Assembly (NCBI GenBank): GCA_021890755.1
Contig: JAKKUQ010000012.1
Location: forward strand, 1 to 44,176
Direction of reading: 5' to 3'
Length of the DNA: 44,176 nucleotides
Origin: Thermosediminibacteraceae bacterium
Lineage (GTDB): Bacteria; Bacillota; Thermosediminibacteria; Thermosediminibacterales; Thermosediminibacteraceae
Made by a program: the position numbers and the translations under genes. This document shows positions 33,853 to 41,593 of this stretch, piece after piece. The notes under the pieces are model-generated. The model was not told the DNA's origin. It saw nothing but the letters and a program-made list of their open reading frames with translations, and made no database searches. The first letter of the stretch is position 1; each line of letters starts with the position of its first letter.

Positions 33853-35562
33853 ATGTTTTCAATGGACCTTTTCAAGGCAATAATAGATTCCATTCATGAT
33901 GGCATTATAGCTGTTGACCCAGAAGAACGCATCATTATACTTAACCGCACCGCACGAAAAATTCTAAAAATAGAGGGAGAGAAGGCTCTGGGGAAGAAAG
34001 TGGGGGATGTTGTGCCCAACACCAGACTTCCGATCGTGCTGAGGACGGGAAAGCCGGAATTTAACCAGCTGCAGGAACTGGAAGACACCACTATAGTGAC
34101 GAACCGCATGCCGATTTTTGATAGCCAAGGAAAGATAGCGGGCGCTGTAGCTGTTTTCCGCGACATCACTGAGGTTAAGCACCTGGCCGAAGAGGTAACC
34201 AATCTGCGAGAACTTCACAGCCTGTTAGAAGCGATTATTAATTCAACCCAGGATGCGATATCTGTGGTGGATTCGGAAGGAAAGGGAATCCTTGTAAATA
34301 AAGCCTATACTCGGATAGTTGGGCTTACAAAGGAAGATGTTATCGGAAAACCAGCTACCGTTGATATTGCTGAAGGCGAGAGCGTTCACTATCAGGTTCT
34401 GAAAACAGGTCAGCCCATAAAAGGTGTACCAATGAAGGTGGGACCCAATAAAAGAGAAGTGGTGGTTCATGCAGCACCCATAATAGTGAAAGGACGATTG
34501 AGAGGCAGTGTAGCTGTAATTCACGATGTGTCCGAAATAAAAAAGCTTACTGAAGAGCTGGAATACGTAAAGCGGCGAATAAGGCATTTGGAAGCAAAAT
34601 ATACATTTGATGATATTTTGGGGGAAAGTAGAGCCATAAAAGAAGCAATAGAAGCTGCCAAGAACGCCGCAAAAACAAACGCCACCGTTCTTTTAAGGGG
34701 CGAAAGCGGAACGGGGAAAGAACTTTTTGCCCATGCCATTCATAACAGCAGCGAAAGGAGACACAACCAGTTCATCCGGGTGAACTGTTCAGCACTCACC
34801 GATAGCCTTCTGGGCAGCGAACTCTTCGGCTATGCAGATGGAGCATTTACCGGAGCGCGCCGCGGGGGGAGGAAGGGCCTATTTGAAGAAGCAAATGGCG
34901 GTACAATCTTTCTTGACGAAATTGGAGAGATTGGTTTGAACCATCAGGCAATGCTGCTCAGGGTGCTGAACGAGAAGGAGATCATAAGGGTGGGAGAAAG
35001 CAAACCCATACCCGTAGACGTGAGGGTTATTGCAGCAACAAACATAGACCTGGAAAAGGCGGTGGAAGAAGGACACTTCAGGAAGGATCTCTATTACAGG
35101 CTCAACGTAGTGCCCATATACATTCCGCCGCTCAGGGAGCGTAAAATGGACATCCCTATTTTAGCGGACCACTTTATCAGAAAGTACAACCAGGAATACG
35201 GCAGAGCTGTAGAGTCTATCGACCAAGAAGCCTTGAACATTCTGCTGGAATATGACTGGCCCGGGAACATAAGAGAACTGGAAAATGTCATAAGCAGAGC
35301 GATAATAAACATGAAGTTCGGCGAAACTGTTATTGAAAAAAAGCACCTACCCCAGTTTTATTTCCATCAAAAGGACGGAAAATCTACAGCGGGAAGTGAA
35401 ACTAAGCTTTTAAAACCGTTGAAGGAGATTCTGGAGGATGCGGAAAGGGAAGCGATAAAGAGTGCCCTCGAAAAAGCTGGTGGGAACAGGAATGAAGCTG
35501 CTAAAATCCTGGGAATTTCGGTGAGAAACCTGTTTTATAAACTTAAAAAATATAAACTATAA
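33853..35562 (+). CDS. Sigma-54-dependent enhancer-binding protein, PAS-PAS-AAA-HTH (BkdR-like)
   Basis: 569 aa from ATG 33853, ribosome binding site AAAGGTG. Two PAS domains (about 5-110 and 122-230) and a short coiled linker lead to the AAA+ domain (about 250-490). That domain holds Walker A GESGTGKE (283-290), the sigma-54 contact loop GAFTGA (330-335) and Walker B TIFLDEIGE. A Fis-type HTH ends the protein (about 525-569, GNRNEAAKILGISVRNLFYKL). It activates RNA polymerase with sigma-54 by ATP hydrolysis. Its stop is 6 bp before paired palindromes and about 110 bp before a -24/-12 promoter for the branched-chain amino acid operon, its evident target. BkdR of Bacillus is the functional analogue. 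The PAS ligand is unknown; no receiver domain is present. Confidence 0.94.
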   Translation: MFSMDLFKAIIDSIHDGIIAVDPEERIIILNRTARKILKIEGEKALGKKVGDVVPNTRLPIVLRTGKPEFNQLQELEDTTIVTNRMPIFDSQGKIAGAVAVFRDITEVKHLAEEVTNLRELHSLLEAIINSTQDAISVVDSEGKGILVNKAYTRIVGLTKEDVIGKPATVDIAEGESVHYQVLKTGQPIKGVPMKVGPNKREVVVHAAPIIVKGRLRGSVAVIHDVSEIKKLTEELEYVKRRIRHLEAKYTFDDILGESRAIKEAIEAAKNAAKTNATVLLRGESGTGKELFAHAIHNSSERRHNQFIRVNCSALTDSLLGSELFGYADGAFTGARRGGRKGLFEEANGGTIFLDEIGEIGLNHQAMLLRVLNEKEIIRVGESKPIPVDVRVIAATNIDLEKAVEEGHFRKDLYYRLNVVPIYIPPLRERKMDIPILADHFIRKYNQEYGRAVESIDQEALNILLEYDWPGNIRELENVISRAIINMKFGETVIEKKHLPQFYFHQKDGKSTAGSETKLLKPLKEILEDAEREAIKSALEKAGGNRNEAAKILGISVRNLFYKLKKYKL

Positions 35563-35569
35563 ACTGGAC

Positions 35570-35583
35570 TGCAAAAATTTGCA
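35570..35583. promoter_or_regulatory. Upstream activator site 1 for the enhancer-binding protein
   Basis: TGCAAA-AA-TTTGCA is a 14-bp palindrome centred at 35576.5, about 120 bp upstream of the predicted transcription start. Confidence 0.7.
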
Positions 35584-35602
35584 TGTAATCCTTTGCATAA
35601 AG

Positions 35603-35616
35603 TGCAAATTTTTGCA
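35603..35616. promoter_or_regulatory. Upstream activator site 2 for the enhancer-binding protein
   Basis: TGCAAA-TT-TTTGCA is a palindrome centred at 35609.5, about 87 bp upstream of the predicted start and 33 bp (about three helical turns) from site 1. This is the expected layout for a pair of activator dimers. A partial related palindrome (TTTGCATAAAGTGCAAA) lies between them. Confidence 0.7.
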
Positions 35617-35670
35617 GTTTTATTTTGGCGAAAAAAGCAAGAAATTGGCTTCTTTTAGTATTTTGTGCTT

Positions 35671-35686
35671 TGGCATGAATTTTGCC
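35671..35686 (+). promoter_or_regulatory. Sigma-54 (-24/-12) promoter of the ptb-bcd-buk-vor operon
   Basis: TGGCATGAATTTTGCC has GG (35672-35673) and GC (35684-35685) exactly 10 bp apart, close to the consensus TGGCAC-N5-TTGC. The predicted start is near 35697, 17 nt before the ptb GTG. An activator of the matching class is encoded immediately upstream. Confidence 0.88.
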
Positions 35687-35713
35687 TATTATACAAATTA
35701 TGGAGGTGGTATC

Positions 35714-36604
35714 GTGGAGTCGCTACAGGAACTGGTGGACAAAGCCCGTCAAGCTAAAACAAAGACAATAGCAGTGGTTAAGGCAGAAGACGACGATGTA
35801 TTGAAGGCAGTAAAGACTTCGCATGATTTGGGACTGATAAATGGTGTGCTGATCGGCAACAGAGGCAAGATAGAATCCATATTAGAAAAACTAGAAATGA
35901 AAAAGGAAAGCTTTGAGATCATTGATGAAGAAGATGCAACGCAGGCTGTAGCAATAGCAGTTGAGATGGCTAAAAAAGGCGAAGTCCAGATTCTAATGAA
36001 GGGGCTTATTCAAACGAGAGACTTTCTAAGAGGCATAGTTTCCGGCGATAAATCCCTCACAGGTGGCCGATTGTTGAGCCATGTGGCAGTTTTTCAAGTG
36101 CCTCATAAAGAAAAGCTTTTACTTGTGACCGATGCTGCAATGAATATTGCGCCAGATATACCTCAGAAATATCAGATAATAAAAAATAGCCTATTGGTAG
36201 CGCGAAGTCTTCAAATCCAAAATCCCAAAGTCGCAGTTCTATCAGCAGTAGAAATTGTAAACCCAGCGATTCCGTCGACGATGGATGCGGCCATTTTATC
36301 AAAGATGGCTCAGCGGGACCGATTGGAAGCTGTGGTAGATGGTCCGCTGGCACTGGACAATGCTGTGTCGAAAGATGCATGTATCCACAAAGGCATAGAT
36401 TCTCCCGTGGGTGGCGAAGCTGACATTTTAGTGGTGCCAGATCTGATAAGCGGAAATATTTTGTACAAGTCACTGGTGTACTTCGCTAAGGCCAAAGTTG
36501 CGGGTATTGTGGTAGGCGCAGAAGTACCAGTGGTACTCACCTCCCGCGCAGATTCCGATGAGAGCAAGACCTATTCGATTGCGCTAAGCGTGCTGATGGG
36601 ATAA
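35714..36604 (+). CDS. ptb: Phosphate butyryltransferase (branched-chain acyl)
   Basis: 296 aa from GTG 35714 (MESLQELVDKARQ) with GGAGGTGG at 35702-35709. A longer frame from 35579 would run through the sigma-54 promoter and activator sites and is rejected. Phosphate acetyl/butyryltransferase family: MKGLIQTRDFLRG, LSHVAVFQVP, LLVTDAAMNIAPD, and the C-terminal GGEADILVVPDLISGNIL block. It converts acyl-CoA + Pi to acyl-phosphate + CoA. The operon also encodes a branched-chain deaminase and a 2-oxoacid oxidoreductase. The likely substrates are therefore isobutyryl-, isovaleryl- and 2-methylbutyryl-CoA rather than only butyryl-CoA. Confidence 0.93.
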   Translation: MESLQELVDKARQAKTKTIAVVKAEDDDVLKAVKTSHDLGLINGVLIGNRGKIESILEKLEMKKESFEIIDEEDATQAVAIAVEMAKKGEVQILMKGLIQTRDFLRGIVSGDKSLTGGRLLSHVAVFQVPHKEKLLLVTDAAMNIAPDIPQKYQIIKNSLLVARSLQIQNPKVAVLSAVEIVNPAIPSTMDAAILSKMAQRDRLEAVVDGPLALDNAVSKDACIHKGIDSPVGGEADILVVPDLISGNILYKSLVYFAKAKVAGIVVGAEVPVVLTSRADSDESKTYSIALSVLMG

Positions 36605-36653
36605 TTTGCCTTAAAAAAATAAATAAAAAAATTTGATAATGGAGGGAGAAAAA

Positions 36654-37691
36654 ATGGAAATTTTTAAAGTGCTCGGTGAAATGGGCCATGAGGAGGTTGT
36701 GTTCTGCAACGACCCCGAATCGGGTCTGAAGGCTATAATTGCAATTCACAACACCAATTTAGGCCCAGCGTTAGGTGGCTGCAGGATGTGGAATTATGCT
36801 TCTGAAGAGGATGCCATAAGAGACGTACTTCGCCTTTCAAAGGGTATGACCTATAAAAACGCCATGATGAACCTGCCCCTTGGTGGTGGAAAATCGGTAA
36901 TTATTGGCGATCCCCGCAAAGACAAGTCGGAAAAACTTTTCAGAGCTTTTGGCAGATTCGTCAACAGCCTGGGCGGAAAATATATCACTGCTGAAGACGT
37001 GGGAACTTCACCTGAAGATATGAAGCACGTTGTGAAAGAAACCTCTTATGTAGCCGGTCTCGATGGTAAGAGCGGTGACCCGTCGCCCATTACAGCTTAT
37101 GGCGTATTTCTTGGCATGAAAGCTTGCTGCGAATGGGTTTACGGCAGCGATGACCTGAAAGGCAAGACCGTTGCGTTACAGGGTTTGGGCCACGTAGGTA
37201 TGGAACTGGTAAGGCTTTTAACGGAAGCCGGGGCGAAGCTGGTTGTTACAGACATATACGACGACAGGGTAAATGAGGCTAAAGAAAAATACGGGGTCCA
37301 AGCAGTTGAGCCTGAAAATATTTATGATGTCCCCTGCGATATCTTTGCTCCGTGCGCCCTTGGTGCTATAATAAACGAAAATACCGTGAACAGATTAAAG
37401 TGCAAAATAGTAGCAGGCTGTGCCAATAACCAGTTAAAGGATTTGAGTTTTGCGGAAAAGTTAGCTGAAAGAGGAATTCTTTATGCGCCCGATTACGTCA
37501 TTAACGGTGGCGGCGTGATCAACGTTTCCCTTGAAGTTTCGGGTGAAACCTATAGCCGCGAAAAAGTCAACGAAAAGCTTCAGATAATACCCAGAAGGTT
37601 AAAGGAAGTATTTGAGCTCGCGGAAAAAGAAAAAATTACAACCGCAAAGGCTGCAGATATAATCGCCGAAAGGATATTCATGAAGAAATAG
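36654..37691 (+). CDS. bcd: Leucine (branched-chain amino acid) dehydrogenase
   Basis: 345 aa from ATG 36654 (MEIFKVLGEMGHEEVVFC) behind GGAGGGAG; a start at 36633 would precede the ribosome binding site. Glu/Leu/Phe/Val dehydrogenase family: ALGGCRMW, the catalytic-type lysines in MTYKNAM and PLGGGKSVIIGDP, TAEDVGTSPEDM, and the NAD-binding GLGHVGMEL. It deaminates leucine, isoleucine and valine to 2-oxoacids with NAD+, the first step of the pathway encoded here. Specificity among amino acids is inferred from length and operon context. Confidence 0.93.
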   Translation: MEIFKVLGEMGHEEVVFCNDPESGLKAIIAIHNTNLGPALGGCRMWNYASEEDAIRDVLRLSKGMTYKNAMMNLPLGGGKSVIIGDPRKDKSEKLFRAFGRFVNSLGGKYITAEDVGTSPEDMKHVVKETSYVAGLDGKSGDPSPITAYGVFLGMKACCEWVYGSDDLKGKTVALQGLGHVGMELVRLLTEAGAKLVVTDIYDDRVNEAKEKYGVQAVEPENIYDVPCDIFAPCALGAIINENTVNRLKCKIVAGCANNQLKDLSFAEKLAERGILYAPDYVINGGGVINVSLEVSGETYSREKVNEKLQIIPRRLKEVFELAEKEKITTAKAADIIAERIFMKK

Positions 37692-37701
37692 ATCTCGCGA
37701 G

Positions 37702-37732
37702 CAGGGGCAGGAGATTCTATATCCTGCCCCTG
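37702..37732 (+). other. Intercistronic hairpin between bcd and buk
   Basis: CAGGGGCAGGA (37702-37712) pairs perfectly with TCCTGCCCCTG (37722-37732), with a 9-nt loop. No T run follows, so it is more likely an mRNA-stabilising or processing element than a terminator. Confidence 0.7.
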
Positions 37733-37778
37733 TGAACAATAGTCAAAAATTAGTTAAAAAAGGAGTGTAGGTAAAGCG

Positions 37779-38852
37779 GTGGCGGTTTTTGGAATTCTAG
37801 CTATCAACCCCGGTTCAACCTCTACTAAGATTGCTGTTTTTGAAAACGAAGACCTTGTTTTTGAAGAGAAGATCGCCCATTCTTCGGAAGAGCTTTCGAA
37901 ATTCGATAGCATAACAGCCCAATATCCTTTCAGGAAAAAGTTAATCCTTGAGGTTATAAAGCAAAAGAGTTATAATTTGAGTGGGCTCAAAGCTGTTGTC
38001 GGCCGCGGAGGACTCTTAAAGCCTTTAGAAGGAGGAACTTACGCTGTAAACGACCGAATGCTGGAAGATCTAAAAAATGGGACTTATGGAGAACACGCTT
38101 CAAACTTAGGTGGAATCATAGCTTACGAGATCGGCCAGGAATTAGGCATACCGGCATTCATAGTTGACCCGGTGGTGGTGGATGAACTGGAACCTGTTGC
38201 CAGGATCACCGGTTTGCCTGAGATAAAACGGCGAAGTGTATTCCACGCTTTAAACCAGAAAGCTGTAGCAAGGCGCCTGGCAAAAGATCTGGGCAAGAGC
38301 TATGAGGAGCTGAATTTAATCGTTGCCCATCTGGGCGGTGGGATTACTGTAGGAGCACACAAAAAAGGTCGAGTGATAGAAGTAAATAATGGTTTGGACG
38401 GCGAAGGGCCTTTTTCACCTGAAAGGGCTGGTAGGCTCCCCGCAATGGATTTTGCAAGACTGATTATTTCTAAGAATCTATCTATTAAAGAGATTAAGAA
38501 AATGCTTGCAGGTAATGGAGGCCTAGTGGCACACTTCGGAACCAACGATGCTAGGGAAATCAAGAAGATGATACAGGAAGGCAACGAAGAAGCAAAGCTC
38601 GTATATGAGGCAATGGCTTATCAGGTGGCCAAAGAAATCGGTGCGTGTGCTGCGGTTCTCTGCGGAAAGGTCGATGCAGTTATCCTTACCGGAGGGCTTG
38701 CACATGATGAAATGCTGGTGAACTGGATAAAAGAGAGGATTTCCTTTATAGCGCCCGTTTACATTTATCCAGGAGAGGATGAACTTAAAGCACTCGCGGA
38801 AGGAGCATTGCGAGTGCTTTCAGGTGAGGAAAAGCCAAAGGAATACGTTTAA
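37779..38852 (+). CDS. buk: Butyrate kinase (branched-chain fatty acid kinase)
   Basis: 357 aa from GTG 37779; AGGAG at 37761-37765 is somewhat far (13 nt). Acetate/butyrate kinase family: [15 protein letters not shown] at the N-terminus, then [46 protein letters not shown] and [12 protein letters not shown]. It makes ATP and a free acid from acyl-phosphate, the last and energy-conserving step of the route begun by Bcd, Vor and Ptb. The hairpin at 37702-37732 separates it from bcd. Confidence 0.94.
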   Translation: MAVFGILAINPGSTSTKIAVFENEDLVFEEKIAHSSEELSKFDSITAQYPFRKKLILEVIKQKSYNLSGLKAVVGRGGLLKPLEGGTYAVNDRMLEDLKNGTYGEHASNLGGIIAYEIGQELGIPAFIVDPVVVDELEPVARITGLPEIKRRSVFHALNQKAVARRLAKDLGKSYEELNLIVAHLGGGITVGAHKKGRVIEVNNGLDGEGPFSPERAGRLPAMDFARLIISKNLSIKEIKKMLAGNGGLVAHFGTNDAREIKKMIQEGNEEAKLVYEAMAYQVAKEIGACAAVLCGKVDAVILTGGLAHDEMLVNWIKERISFIAPVYIYPGEDELKALAEGALRVLSGEEKPKEYV

Positions 38853-38882
38853 ACTAACTTAAAATGATAGGGGGTTTGAAGT

Positions 38883-39101
38883 TTGAGCAAGATTATCATC
38901 GATAAAGATAGGTGCAAGGGCTGCGGTCTATGCATCGAAGTTTGCCCGAAAAAAGTTTTGTGCTTTGACAAAGATACAGTGAATATGCTTGGCTATCACC
39001 CCGTTAAGGTAAAGGAAGGGTGCATAGCATGTGGTTTTTGCGCCACTGTATGCCCCGATGTGGTATTTACCATTTACCGTGAGGAAAAAGGGGGGAAATA
39101 A
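38883..39101 (+). CDS. vorD: 2-oxoacid:ferredoxin oxidoreductase delta (ferredoxin) subunit
   Basis: 72 aa from TTG 38883 behind GGGGGTTTG. Two [4Fe-4S] motifs: CKGCGLCIEVCP and CIACGFCATVCP. It forms the electron-carrying delta subunit of the VOR/KOR-type complex encoded in the same cluster and passes electrons from the TPP site to free ferredoxin. It ends 1 nt before the vorB start codon, so translation is coupled. Confidence 0.93.
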   Translation: MSKIIIDKDRCKGCGLCIEVCPKKVLCFDKDTVNMLGYHPVKVKEGCIACGFCATVCPDVVFTIYREEKGGK

Positions 39102-39102
39102 A

Positions 39103-40161
39103 TTGGAAAAAGTTCTGATGAAAGGTAACGAAGCCCTTGCAGAAGCGGCAATTAGGGCTGGGTGTAAGTGCTTTTTCGGATATCCAATAACGCCGCAGAG
39201 CGAACTCCCCGCTTATCTTGCCAGGGAAATGCCGAAAAGGGGAGGAGTATTTCTACAGGCAGAAAGTGAAGTTGCAGCGATAAATATGGTGTATGGAGCC
39301 GCAGGAGCAGGGGTTCGCGTCATGACATCTTCATCGAGTCCAGGTATAAGCCTCAAACAGGAAGGTATATCCTATCTTTGCGGTGCGGAGCTCCCCTGCG
39401 TAATAGTGAATATCATGAGGGGTGGCCCTGGATTAGGTGACATTCAACCCGCTCAGTCAGATTATTTCCAGGCTACCCGCGGTGGCGGTCACGGAGATTA
39501 CAGGACGATAGTTCTCGCACCGGCATCAGTTCAGGAACTTGTAGATTTGGTCTATGACGCCTTTGATCTTGCGGATAAGTATAGAAACCCTGTCCTCATC
39601 CTAGGAGACGGAATTTTAGGGCAGATGATGGAGCCGGTGGTATTTAAAGAGAGGCCCGCGAAGGAGCTGCCGCCTAAGACGTGGGCTACGACCGGCAAGA
39701 TGGGAAGACAAAAGTCCAATGTGATAAATTCCCTTTATCTTGATCCTGTAAAACTCGAAGAGCATAACCGCAAGCTCTTCAAAAAATACCAGGAAATAGA
39801 ACAAAAAGAAGCAAGATACGAAATATTAAACGGTGATGATGCCGAATACTTCGTAGTGGCTTACGGTATCTGTGCCCGTATAGCGCATGCGGCTGTTGAA
39901 ATGGCAAGAGAGGAAGGCATAAAAGTAGGGCTTATAAGACCTATAACGCTTTGGCCTTATCCCAAAAAGGCCTTTGAAGAAGTCCTACCAAGGGCAAAGG
40001 CATTTTTGACCGTGGAACTTTCGTGCGGTCAGATGGTGGAAGATGTGAAGCTCTCGGTAGAGGGACGTGCTCCAGTATACTTCTACGGAAGAACGGGTGG
40101 TATGGTGCCAACCGCCGAAGAGATATTTGAAGAAATAAAGAAAATGAGGGGGCTTTCCTGA
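39103..40161 (+). CDS. vorB: 2-oxoisovalerate:ferredoxin oxidoreductase alpha subunit (VorB)
   Basis: 352 aa from TTG 39103 ([21 protein letters not shown]) behind GGGGGG; an in-frame start at 39031 lies inside vorD and is rejected. Pyruvate-flavodoxin/ferredoxin oxidoreductase N-terminal and domain [44 protein letters not shown], and [12 protein letters not shown] near the end. With VorA, VorC and VorD it oxidatively decarboxylates branched-chain 2-oxoacids to acyl-CoA and reduces ferredoxin. The sequence fits the VorB group best, but KorA-type 2-oxoglutarate activity cannot be excluded by sequence. Operon context favours branched-chain substrates. Confidence 0.9.
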   Translation: MEKVLMKGNEALAEAAIRAGCKCFFGYPITPQSELPAYLAREMPKRGGVFLQAESEVAAINMVYGAAGAGVRVMTSSSSPGISLKQEGISYLCGAELPCVIVNIMRGGPGLGDIQPAQSDYFQATRGGGHGDYRTIVLAPASVQELVDLVYDAFDLADKYRNPVLILGDGILGQMMEPVVFKERPAKELPPKTWATTGKMGRQKSNVINSLYLDPVKLEEHNRKLFKKYQEIEQKEARYEILNGDDAEYFVVAYGICARIAHAAVEMAREEGIKVGLIRPITLWPYPKKAFEEVLPRAKAFLTVELSCGQMVEDVKLSVEGRAPVYFYGRTGGMVPTAEEIFEEIKKMRGLS

Positions 40162-40904
40162 TGAAGGTGGTTTTTGAAAGGCCAAAATCATTACAGCCGA
40201 CCAAGACCCATTACTGCCCTGGGTGCGGTCACGGAGTGATACACCGTTTGGTGGCCGAGGTAATTGATGAGCTCGGTATCCAGGATAAGACCATAGGTGT
40301 TGCTCCCGTAGGGTGCGCCGTATTGGCATACAACTATTTTGACGTTGACATGCAGCAGGCAGCCCACGGAAGGGCTCCAGCAGTGGCCACGGGTATAAAG
40401 CGGGCTCTTCCTGACCGGGTAGTGTTCACCTACCAGGGCGATGGGGACCTTGCTGCTATAGGAACGGCGGAAATTGTCCATGCGGCTGCCAGGGGAGAGA
40501 ATATAACAGTAATATTCGTAAACAACGCCATATACGGAATGACCGGCGGTCAGATGGCACCCACAACTCTTGTAGGACAGAGGACTGAAACTAGCCCTTA
40601 CGGGCGCGATCCGCAGGTGGCAGGATATCCTATTAGAGTTTGCGAAATGCTGGCGACGCTAGATGGGCCTTCATTCCTTGCCAGGGCCGAACTGACGGAC
40701 GTAAAGAATATAAACAAGGCAAAAAGCTATATTAAAAAGGCCTTCGAGATGCAGCTTGCCGGAAAAGGGTTTTCTTTGGTTGAGATTTTATCCCCCTGTC
40801 CGACCAACTGGGGAATGAAGCCAATAGATGCAGTTGAATGGGTAAAAAAGGAAATGGTAAAGGTATTTCCGCCGGGCGTATTTAAGGAACCGAAGGAGGG
40901 ATAA
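40161..40904 (+). CDS. vorA: 2-oxoacid:ferredoxin oxidoreductase beta subunit, TPP-binding
   Basis: 247 aa from ATG 40161, overlapping the vorB stop by one base. The TPP-binding beta subunit has CPGCGHG at the N-terminus, [11 protein letters not shown] with the Mg/TPP aspartates, [18 protein letters not shown], and [12 protein letters not shown]. It holds the thiamine diphosphate where the 2-oxoacid is decarboxylated. The extended GDGDxxxIG...N TPP motif is complete. Next in the operon is vorC, 3 nt away. Confidence 0.92.
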   Translation: MKVVFERPKSLQPTKTHYCPGCGHGVIHRLVAEVIDELGIQDKTIGVAPVGCAVLAYNYFDVDMQQAAHGRAPAVATGIKRALPDRVVFTYQGDGDLAAIGTAEIVHAAARGENITVIFVNNAIYGMTGGQMAPTTLVGQRTETSPYGRDPQVAGYPIRVCEMLATLDGPSFLARAELTDVKNINKAKSYIKKAFEMQLAGKGFSLVEILSPCPTNWGMKPIDAVEWVKKEMVKVFPPGVFKEPKEG

Positions 40905-40907
40905 GGA

Positions 40908-41447
40908 ATGAAGCTGGAAATTATTATGGCAGGCTTCGGCGGCCAGGGGATCATGTTGATGGGTGAAATTTTGGCCCACAGCGCCATGCTCGAAGGACGA
41001 GAGGTTTCGTGGATACCTTCTTACGGTCCGGAAATGAGGGGCGGAACAGCAAACTGCATGGTAGTGATTTCGGATAAAAGGATCCCATCGCCCATAATAT
41101 CTTCACCGGATATACTCGTTGCTATGAATAAGCCTTCAATGGAGAAATTCACGCCGATGGTGAAGTCGGGTGGAGTTGTAATTTTGAACAAGGCCCTTAT
41201 CGATGAAAGACCGGCAAGAAACGATATAGAGATAATCGAAGTTGATGCTAGCGGCATAGCCGATGAGCTGGGTAACATGAGGGTCGCAAATATGGTGGCG
41301 CTGGGAGTACTAGTTGGCAAGACCGGGGTGGTAAAACCAGAGACAGTAATAAAATCGATAGACCATTTCCTTCCGGAGCACCGGAAAAACATGCTGGAGA
41401 TAAACGAAAAAGCCCTAATGAGGGGAATTGCCGAAATTAAAAAATAA
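40908..41447 (+). CDS. vorC: 2-oxoacid:ferredoxin oxidoreductase gamma subunit
   Basis: 179 aa from ATG 40908 behind AAGGAGGG. Gamma-subunit motifs: MAGFGGQGIMLMGEILAHSAM, WIPSYGPEMRGGTANCMVVIS and MNKPSMEKF. It completes the four-subunit complex with VorD, VorB and VorA. It is the last gene before a strong terminator, so the transcript from the sigma-54 promoter spans about 5.8 kb. Confidence 0.93.
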   Translation: MKLEIIMAGFGGQGIMLMGEILAHSAMLEGREVSWIPSYGPEMRGGTANCMVVISDKRIPSPIISSPDILVAMNKPSMEKFTPMVKSGGVVILNKALIDERPARNDIEIIEVDASGIADELGNMRVANMVALGVLVGKTGVVKPETVIKSIDHFLPEHRKNMLEINEKALMRGIAEIKK

Positions 41448-41476
41448 ATACCCAGGCTCTCCTGGGTATTTTTTTT
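41448..41476 (+). terminator. Intrinsic terminator of the ptb-vor operon
   Basis: ATACCCAGG (41448-41456) pairs with CCTGGGTAT (41461-41469), followed by TTTTTTT. Confidence 0.93.
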
Positions 41477-41593
41477 ATACATGTTCAGCTTTTAAATTTA
41501 TAAATGTTAAAATAAAGAAAAGCGGCACAGAGGAGATAGTCGAAAAGAGTAAATTCCTCGGTTACTTAGAAAAAGAATAGGGGAGGGTTTATT

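Larger units (their letters stand above)
35568..35626 (+). terminator. Inverted repeat that can act as terminator for the regulator gene
   Basis: CTGCAAAAATTTGCA (35569-35583) is exactly complementary to TGCAAATTTTTGCAG (35603-35617), extended by the A-T pair 35568/35618. TTTTATTTT (35618-35626) follows, as in an intrinsic terminator. The 19-nt loop is long and the stem AT-rich. Confidence 0.6.

Noticed and set aside
35579-35713. An upstream in-frame extension of ptb by 45 codons
   Set aside because: It would cover the activator sites and the sigma-54 promoter, lacks a ribosome binding site, and is not part of the Ptb family. GTG 35714 has GGAGGTGG and the normal N-terminus.
37702-37732. The bcd-buk hairpin as a terminator ending the operon
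   Set aside because: No T run follows, and the downstream genes complete the same pathway without a clear new promoter.
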